In this document: positions 18,598 to 22,756 of the stretch, piece after piece
Numbering within the stretch: position 1 is the first letter of the stretch
Layout of the letters: each line of letters opens with the position of its first letter
Source: a virus
IMG/VR virus record: IMGVR_UViG_3300044697_000082
Span: 1 to 22,756 of that record
DNA: 22,756 nucleotides
Strand: one strand, 5' to 3'
Notes under the pieces: model-generated
Told to the model about the DNA's origin: nothing
Databases searched by the model: none
Seen by the model: only the letters and a program-made list of their open reading frames with translations
Program-made: the position numbers and the translations under genes

Positions 18598-19089
18598 ATG
18601 AAGGAAGTCTATTCGCGATTGTACGTAGGGGGTGATCCAGATTACCTCAAGGTTGCGGATGATCCTGATTGGCGAATTGTACGGGCGTGCAAGGACGGGC
18701 CGGGAAGCCATCGAGAGACTCTAGGCTATCAAGAACGTTCCGCCCCAAAGGGTCCAACCTATTACTTTGTTGAACGCCCGCGAAAACTGATCCTGAACCT
18801 GATCGACACCGATGACCCTAATTATATCCCTACTCCGCTTGTTGATAAAGCTCTGTCGTATATCTCGGATTCTCTTAGGCTAGGGCACAAAGTTCTTGTT
18901 GCCTGTAATCACGGGCAATCTCGAAGCCCGTCGCTCGCCTTCCTGTGGTTATACCTCGAAGGCAAGTTGCCCGCAGAATATCATCGGGCCGCCCGAATGT
19001 TCAAGACTCTTTATCCGGATTACGAACCGAACACGGGCATTAGGCAGTACGTCAAATCCAGAATTCTTGCTGCAAAGCACAAAAGGTAA
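18598..19089 (+). CDS. Dual-specificity phosphatase-like protein
   Basis: The 163-residue protein has the Cys-phosphatase P-loop C103-x5-R109 (ACNHGQSRS) with the following SPSLAFLWLY helix, and an Asp-rich loop NLIDTDDPN (67-75) that could provide the general acid. The usual His before the Cys is Ala here, and the x5 loop is NHGQS instead of the common xxGxS. The enzyme would remove phosphate from Tyr/Ser/Thr, RNA or a sugar-phosphate. The N-terminus VYSRLYVGG resembles other phage-encoded members of this family. It overlaps neither neighbour, but only two bases separate it from the next gene. Confidence 0.8.
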   Translation: MKEVYSRLYVGGDPDYLKVADDPDWRIVRACKDGPGSHRETLGYQERSAPKGPTYYFVERPRKLILNLIDTDDPNYIPTPLVDKALSYISDSLRLGHKVLVACNHGQSRSPSLAFLWLYLEGKLPAEYHRAARMFKTLYPDYEPNTGIRQYVKSRILAAKHKR

Positions 19090-19091
19090 AT

Positions 19092-19736
19092 ATGGCAGAG
19101 AACCCAATCAAATCATTGATTCCGAAAGACCCGAACGGCACTAGTATCGGCTCGGAGCTGAATGCCCGAGTAAAAATGCAGCAGCAGGCGGAACAGGCGT
19201 TGAAGCCGACTGGCGCTCCCGCTGCGGGGACAGTCGCGAGGCCCGTAGGAACCAGCCCCGTGGACAAGACCAAGACTCAAGGCCCGTATGGTACGGGCGT
19301 GGGCGAGAAGCGGATCGACGTTGACAAGATGACAAAGCCTTTGGGACAGATGCACTCCGGAGGCACGGTCCCAAAGACGGGTCCTTATGTTCTCAAGGCA
19401 GGCGAGAAGGTTCTGACGCAGGACCAACACAGCCACTTGAAGAATGCGATGGCACTTGCCCACGATGCCCTCGGGCATAATCCGGACGCAGCCCCCGAAT
19501 TGCCGAAGCATCTGAAAGAAATGCACATCAAGGAATTGCACACGGGCGGGTTTCACGTCCAAAAGCACGACGGTAAAGGCGGGATGACCGAGCACGGCGC
19601 TCCGCACGACGATGCGGTGATCGGGCACTTTATGGATCACATGGCGCATCCCGACGAAGATGAAGAGGCGGCGGAAGCAGGCGACCACGATATGCACGCG
19701 GCTGACGCCGAGTCGCAAGCTTTGGGAGGGAAGTAA
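19092..19736 (+). CDS. Hypothetical His-rich protein (214 aa)
   Basis: The 214-residue product has a low-complexity Pro/Thr/Gln first half, a middle with SGGTVPKTGPYVLKAGEKVL (about 90-109) that is a common short signature in phage structural or tail-tape proteins, then a helix (HLKNAMALAHDAL) and a very His- and Asp/Glu-rich tail (MDHMAHPDEDEE, DHDMHAADAES). The His clusters could bind metal. No enzyme motif, signal peptide or membrane helix. A virion-associated or scaffold role is the best guess because terminase follows; the protein itself is not recognised. Confidence 0.65.
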   Translation: MAENPIKSLIPKDPNGTSIGSELNARVKMQQQAEQALKPTGAPAAGTVARPVGTSPVDKTKTQGPYGTGVGEKRIDVDKMTKPLGQMHSGGTVPKTGPYVLKAGEKVLTQDQHSHLKNAMALAHDALGHNPDAAPELPKHLKEMHIKELHTGGFHVQKHDGKGGMTEHGAPHDDAVIGHFMDHMAHPDEDEEAAEAGDHDMHAADAESQALGGK

Positions 19737-19933
19737 TGGCGCATAAAGTTCATAATCCCTCGCTTTACCGTGCTTTGCACAAACTTAACAAGGGCGGCCT
19801 GCACCGGGCGTTAGGCGTGCCCGAAGGTCAGAAGATTCCTGCTGAGAAAATCGAGAAAGCCCGAAACTCCAGTAACAAACATATTTCCCGTATGGCTAAC
19901 ATGGCCCATACGATGGCAGGCTGGAAACACTAA
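19736..19933 (+). CDS. Small basic hypothetical protein (65 aa)
   Basis: The 65-residue product is basic and His- and Met-containing (KVHNPSLYRALHKLNKGGLH; KHISRMANMAHTMAGWKH), mostly helical in character, with no Cys. It starts one base into the stop codon of the preceding gene (TAATG) and so belongs to the same unit. Family not recognised. Strong positive charge and location just before the terminase gene would fit a DNA- or capsid-associated protein. Confidence 0.65.
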   Translation: MAHKVHNPSLYRALHKLNKGGLHRALGVPEGQKIPAEKIEKARNSSNKHISRMANMAHTMAGWKH

Positions 19934-19960
19934 CGTTCGAACAAATTCAAGGAGAAGTCA

Positions 19961-20128
19961 ATGATTGAAAAAGCAATTATCGCGGGCATCGGTTTTGTAA
20001 TCGGGGCATTTTGCCCGTCAGTTCTCAAGAAGATCAAGAGTTGGTTTTCGAGCGAGGGCAAGAAGGTCGTTTCGATTGCTGACGCGGAGGCCAAGGCTGC
20101 CGAAGCGGACATCAAGAAAAAGCTGTAA
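19961..20128 (+). CDS. Small membrane protein (55 aa)
   Basis: The product begins MIEKAIIAGIGFVIGAFCPS: a membrane helix at about 4-19, followed by a Lys-rich polar tail with helix-forming repeats (KKIKSWFSSEGKKVV, ADAEAKAAEADIKKKL). A perfect ribosome binding site (AAGGAGA) lies six to seven bases upstream. Similar short proteins with one N-terminal helix and an Ala/Lys coiled tail precede terminase genes in many phages; their role is not known. Holin-like function is possible but unsupported. Confidence 0.65.
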   Translation: MIEKAIIAGIGFVIGAFCPSVLKKIKSWFSSEGKKVVSIADAEAKAAEADIKKKL

Positions 20129-20144
20129 CTTGCGGGCGACCGCT

Positions 20145-20159
20145 GTACGGAAAACGAAC
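20145..20159 (+). promoter_or_regulatory. Dispersed motif copy before terminase gene
   Basis: GTACGGAAAACGAAC ends three bases before the TTG candidate start of the terminase gene (20163). Co-directional. Confidence 0.6.
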
Positions 20160-20162
20160 TGA

Positions 20163-21968
20163 TTGGACGCCCGAATGCAGCAGCTAACGGACAAACATAA
20201 GGACGCTCTAGCCGCGCATTGGGGAAAGTTCAGGGCACAAATCCTTGAAGAGTACGGTTTTGATCTGATCAAGGACGGGCTTGCGCTTCGGCACCGGGCG
20301 CAAACTGACGGGTTTTGGCTGGCGAAAGAAGTCCTCGGGTATACGCAGTTCTCAGACTGTCATCAGGAATTGTTTTCGACGCCCGAAAAAGAAGGCTTCT
20401 TTACCCTCAAAGACCCGAGCTACCCGACATTCAAGGAGTTCGCCGAGGCCGACAAAGGTCTTCACGACCGTTTGGTTTTCCTCTGTCGTGGCGGATTCAA
20501 GTCCACCGCCGACATCGTAGACACGATCCAGTATTTTCTGGCGTGGCCTTCGATTCGGGTGAACGTGATGACGGGCACCGCGTCATTGTCCGAGGAATTT
20601 ACGGGCGTCATCAAAGGGCACTTTACCTTAAACGAGGACGGTAGCCCGAAGACGCACGACAACGGAAAACTCCGGCTAGTCCAAATCCTTTTTCCGGAAC
20701 ACTGCGAGATTGATCCCGGCAAGAAGCCGCAGTGGGTAACGCCCGCAAGACAAGGCGATATCGCGGGACCGACGATCCGAGCCACGTCGCTCGATAAGAA
20801 CACGACTGGTACGCATTGCGACGTTCTGAAAGTTGACGACGGCACTACCGCTGAGAATACGCAGAACGCGGAACGTATTCAGAGTGTGAACCGGGCACTG
20901 TCAATGGCTCGTAAACTCTGCGAACCGTACGGCTATAAAGACAGGATCGGCACGCCGTACGCGACGACCGACAACCTGACGGCTACGGTTAAAGACGAGG
21001 AAATGCGGGCAAAGAATGGGCTCCCGCCGCTCGTCAAGATTCTGATTCATCCGGCGTACGAAGTCTTGCCCGAATTTGCGGACCTGACGCCCGATCAATT
21101 TCAGCCGCACATGGTAAAGCTGTGGTTCCCCGAAAGAATCACGGTTGATTACCTGAAGACCGAGTATCACGAAGCCCAGAAAACGGGCGATACTACGAGC
21201 TTCTATTCGCAGTACGCGCTAGACCTGAACAAGTCCTTCGAGACCAAGTTCAGACGCGAGTTGATGGTCGCCCGAACAGTTGATACTCTCCCGCAGCAAG
21301 GTCTGACTTTCGAAGCCTGGGACTTGGCGTACAGCGAGCAAAAAGGCGCTAAGTACACCGTAGGAATCGCGGGCTTGTTTACCGCGCAGGGGATTTACAT
21401 TATCGACATGGTTCGCGGGCGATTCGGGGAATACGAACTTCCGGGAGTCATGGCGAGCTTCGCGCACAAATGGAAACCGCGCCGCGTGGCCGTGGAAGAT
21501 TCTATGGGTGCCCGCTGGTTAAGTGCGGAAATCCGTCGCGAAATGGAACGCTTCAGAATCCATATTCCGTTTGAGTTCGTATCGCTCGGAAAAGGATCGA
21601 AGGCCAACAGCAAGGAAGTCAAGGCGAAACCCGCATGCCGCTTGCTTGGTGACGGGCGTTTGTACTTCTGGAAAGCAATGGCGGGCCTCGAAGAACTCTA
21701 CAACGAGCTTGAGGCGTTTCCGAAGGGGACGTTCACGGATATTGTTTGCAGCCTGAGCTTGCTCGTAAATCACTTCCAGAGTTTCGCGGAGACGCAGCCA
21801 ATGTTGCCCGTAAATGTTACGGACCGTATGGAACGATTGAGGCGCGACATCGTGTATGGCCTGGGCCCTTTCGCAAAACAAGTTGAAGACGGGCAAGCGT
21901 TGATGATGCAAGGCGGAGTACCGCAGGAACCGGACCGGGACCCTATTGCCGAGGCCGGATTGTATTAA
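20163..21968 (+). CDS. terL: Terminase large subunit (TerL)
   Basis: This 601-residue protein (597 from the ATG at 20175) is the phage DNA-packaging motor. The ATPase part has a deviant Walker A RGGFKST (109-115) and a Walker B-like segment DVLKVDDG (220-227). The C-terminal RNase H-like nuclease domain has its acidic residues in AWDLAY (D387), AVEDSMGARW (E445/D446) and GTFTDIVCSLSLL (D526). It docks on the portal, cuts concatemers and pumps DNA into the capsid. Length is within the normal 450-650 range. Neither possible start has a Shine-Dalgarno sequence; TTG 20163 lies three bases after the motif at 20145 and ATG 20175 twelve bases further on. No portal gene is visible in the window. Confidence 0.93.
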   Translation: MDARMQQLTDKHKDALAAHWGKFRAQILEEYGFDLIKDGLALRHRAQTDGFWLAKEVLGYTQFSDCHQELFSTPEKEGFFTLKDPSYPTFKEFAEADKGLHDRLVFLCRGGFKSTADIVDTIQYFLAWPSIRVNVMTGTASLSEEFTGVIKGHFTLNEDGSPKTHDNGKLRLVQILFPEHCEIDPGKKPQWVTPARQGDIAGPTIRATSLDKNTTGTHCDVLKVDDGTTAENTQNAERIQSVNRALSMARKLCEPYGYKDRIGTPYATTDNLTATVKDEEMRAKNGLPPLVKILIHPAYEVLPEFADLTPDQFQPHMVKLWFPERITVDYLKTEYHEAQKTGDTTSFYSQYALDLNKSFETKFRRELMVARTVDTLPQQGLTFEAWDLAYSEQKGAKYTVGIAGLFTAQGIYIIDMVRGRFGEYELPGVMASFAHKWKPRRVAVEDSMGARWLSAEIRREMERFRIHIPFEFVSLGKGSKANSKEVKAKPACRLLGDGRLYFWKAMAGLEELYNELEAFPKGTFTDIVCSLSLLVNHFQSFAETQPMLPVNVTDRMERLRRDIVYGLGPFAKQVEDGQALMMQGGVPQEPDRDPIAEAGLY

Positions 21969-22243
21969 CCCGCGTGGAACGAAGAACAAATTACGCTGTA
22001 CTTCAGACCCTTCTTGGCCGTTCCTATGCACTCCGCTTTGACTTCATCGGGCGAAGCCCAAGTATTGCAGGGTTGCCATTTTGAGCCATCGGGTCGAGTT
22101 GCCCACCAAGAGTCCCCTTCGTATCTGTAATCGCCGCCCGGATGAATATGACGAGCTTCTAGTTCAGTATTAGCGGCGATTACCGCATCGCTAAAAGTAT
22201 CGTATCCGCTGTTGGCGTCTTGAGAGATCACCCAAAGTTTCAT
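21965..22243 (-). CDS. Conserved phage/bacterial small protein (92 aa)
   Basis: The 92-residue protein begins MKLWVISQDANSGYDTFSDAVIAA and contains EARHIHPGGD and the final VICSSFHAG. This looks like the widespread short family that starts with KLWxISQ...GYDTYDSAVV and includes ARxIHP, a small alpha/beta protein of unknown function seen in phages and bacteria. The start is fixed by the promoter: the message begins at or next to the ATG. Its stop overlaps the terminase stop in a shared TTAA (convergent end, 21965-21968) with no terminator between the two transcripts. Confidence 0.75.
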   Translation of the reverse strand: MKLWVISQDANSGYDTFSDAVIAANTELEARHIHPGGDYRYEGDSWWATRPDGSKWQPCNTWASPDEVKAECIGTAKKGLKYSVICSSFHAG

Positions 22244-22249
22244 GTTCGA

Positions 22250-22278
22250 ATTATACGGAAAACGTACAGGATTGTCAA
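22250..22278 (-). promoter_or_regulatory. Perfect consensus leftward promoter, leaderless
   Basis: On the minus strand TTGACA (22278-22273), exactly 17 bases, TATAAT (22255-22250), then TCGAAC and the ATG at 22243. Both hexamers are the sigma70 consensus. The transcript should start at about the A of the ATG. The motif copy at 22253 covers the spacer and the first bases of the -10 box. Confidence 0.9.
22253..22267 (+). promoter_or_regulatory. Dispersed motif copy overlapping a consensus promoter
   Basis: ATACGGAAAACGTAC. Relative to the leftward gene it is reversed and lies over the -10 box and spacer, the position of a repressor operator. Confidence 0.65.
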
Positions 22279-22291
22279 GTCGCCCGTAAGC

Positions 22292-22546
22292 CTAGATCAG
22301 TTCCCCGTCTTCATCTGTTTCCCAAGTTCCCGCACCCTGGAATCGGCCTGTTTTTCGGTCCCATTGTATCCAGCGGTCCCCGATAGTGAGCGAAACCGTA
22401 TCGTCCTCCACAGTCAAGAGTATGTAGCAAGGCTGAGGTAAGTTTAGCATGGGAAGGATGTAGTCCTCCCGTTCGTAGTGAATTACCTGAGTCTTTTCGG
22501 CATTTAAAGCACTGTCCAGCGGCAAAATTTCGGCATTTTCAATCAT
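22292..22546 (-). CDS. Hypothetical protein (84 aa)
   Basis: The 84-residue product begins MIENAEILPLDSALNAEKTQ and is mainly beta-like (QVIHYEREDYILPMLN, CYILLTVEDDTVSLTIGDRWIQWDR), ending in an acidic tail. No family is recognised. The ATG at 22546 is chosen because a perfect AAGGAGAG lies five bases upstream and the frame overlaps the end of the AP2 gene by 8 bases; an upstream TTG would add only five residues. Transcription must come from the AP2 gene or from beyond the window. Confidence 0.7.
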   Translation of the reverse strand: MIENAEILPLDSALNAEKTQVIHYEREDYILPMLNLPQPCYILLTVEDDTVSLTIGDRWIQWDRKTGRFQGAGTWETDEDGELI

Positions 22547-22756
22547 TATTCTCTCCTTCAAAATTCAGTTTAGCAAACTCCCCGAAGTATGTCAAGGCCG
22601 CTTTATCGTAGGCTTTGGCAGCGTCTTCCTCAGTTTTGTGATAGTGCAAGAAGACGGACTTGCCTTTTACTTGGATACGGGCAACCCAGAGTTGTTCGTC
22701 CTTCCGCCACGACACGCCTTTGAAACGGCTCGCGGAGTTGAATTGCTTTTTGCAGT
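22539..22756 (-). CDS. AP2-domain protein, partial (C-terminal part of a probable HNH-AP2 homing endonuclease)
   Basis: The frame runs off the right edge, so only 71 C-terminal residues are visible. They form a nearly complete AP2 DNA-binding domain: SRFKGVSWRKDEQLWVARIQ (three-stranded sheet, with the RFKGVSW and WVARI hallmarks), then EEDAAKAYDKAALTYFGEFAKLNF (the helix). In phages and cyanobacteria this domain is most often the DNA-binding tail of HNH endonucleases; the nuclease part would lie outside the window. The gene overlaps the next leftward gene by 8 bases and its last codons hold that gene's ribosome binding site. It is the third homing-endonuclease-type gene in the window. Confidence 0.8.
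   Translation of the reverse strand, partial: CKKQFNSASRFKGVSWRKDEQLWVARIQVKGKSVFLHYHKTEEDAAKAYDKAALTYFGEFAKLNFEGENND

Noticed and set aside
1-22756. CRISPR array, IS element, integrase or attachment site
   Set aside because: No regularly spaced repeats, transposase or integrase motifs, or flanking direct repeats were found by reading both strands. The dispersed motif is far too irregularly spaced to be an array.

Overview
The window is a stretch of a tailed double-stranded DNA phage, or of a prophage that closely resembles one. The anchor is a complete terminase large subunit (20163-21968). Around it are dense runs of short co-directional genes that overlap by 1-8 bases (ATGA, TAATG and TTGA junctions), virion-like beta-rich proteins, three HNH/AP2-type homing endonuclease genes and no housekeeping genes. 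The host cannot be fixed from the sequence. A soil or sediment bacterium with sigma70-type promoters and some leaderless messages would fit.

Layout. 1-1259: six small leftward genes of unknown function behind a leaderless promoter. 1260-1418: divergent control region. 1419-1855: two small rightward genes and a terminator. 1859-3377: two HNH endonuclease genes separated by about 640 bases without a gene, the last 140 of which look like a promoter-driven, cloverleaf-like RNA. 3390-4729: six small coupled genes, one with a sigma-region-4-like helix-turn-helix. 4730-5039: a gene-free structured stretch and a promoter. 5040-5965: a secreted trypsin-like protease coupled to a one-helix membrane protein. 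5975-14113: a long overlapping operon for sugar chemistry: GT11 fucosyltransferase-type enzyme, other glycosyltransferases, a DUF268 methyltransferase, a B12-binding-domain radical SAM enzyme, a class I methyltransferase, GDP-mannose 3,5-epimerase and a nucleotide-sugar dehydrogenase. 14132-14815: a leftward C5-cytosine methyltransferase lying between two paralogous glycosyltransferases. 15550-17542: an ice-binding-like (DUF3494) beta-solenoid protein, an RNase H and a probable virion protein. 17593-21968: small genes, a SprT-like metalloprotease, a dual-specificity phosphatase, a His-rich protein and the terminase. 21965-22756: three leftward genes, the last an AP2-domain protein cut by the window edge.

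Two genome-wide signals stand out. First, a 15-base asymmetric motif with core TACGGAAAA occurs 16 times. All 12 copies inside transcription units read in the direction of transcription, while copies at the promoters of 14815 and 22243 read the other way and cover the promoter spacer and -10 box. This is the arrangement of an operator/stoperator repressor network such as that of mycobacteriophage L5, but with an unrelated sequence. Second, the pentamer GCCCG/CGGGC is far more frequent than chance (15 copies in the first 1020 bases by hand count, against about 2 expected). It is used in all reading frames and forms the arms of the terminator-like hairpins, as DNA uptake words do in Neisseria and Haemophilus.

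The sugar genes can be read together as making an activated L-hexose (GDP-L-galactose) and a uronic acid and attaching them to a phage- or host-surface glycan, with methylations added. The leftward genes with leaderless promoters under the motif may be the genes expressed when the rest is repressed.
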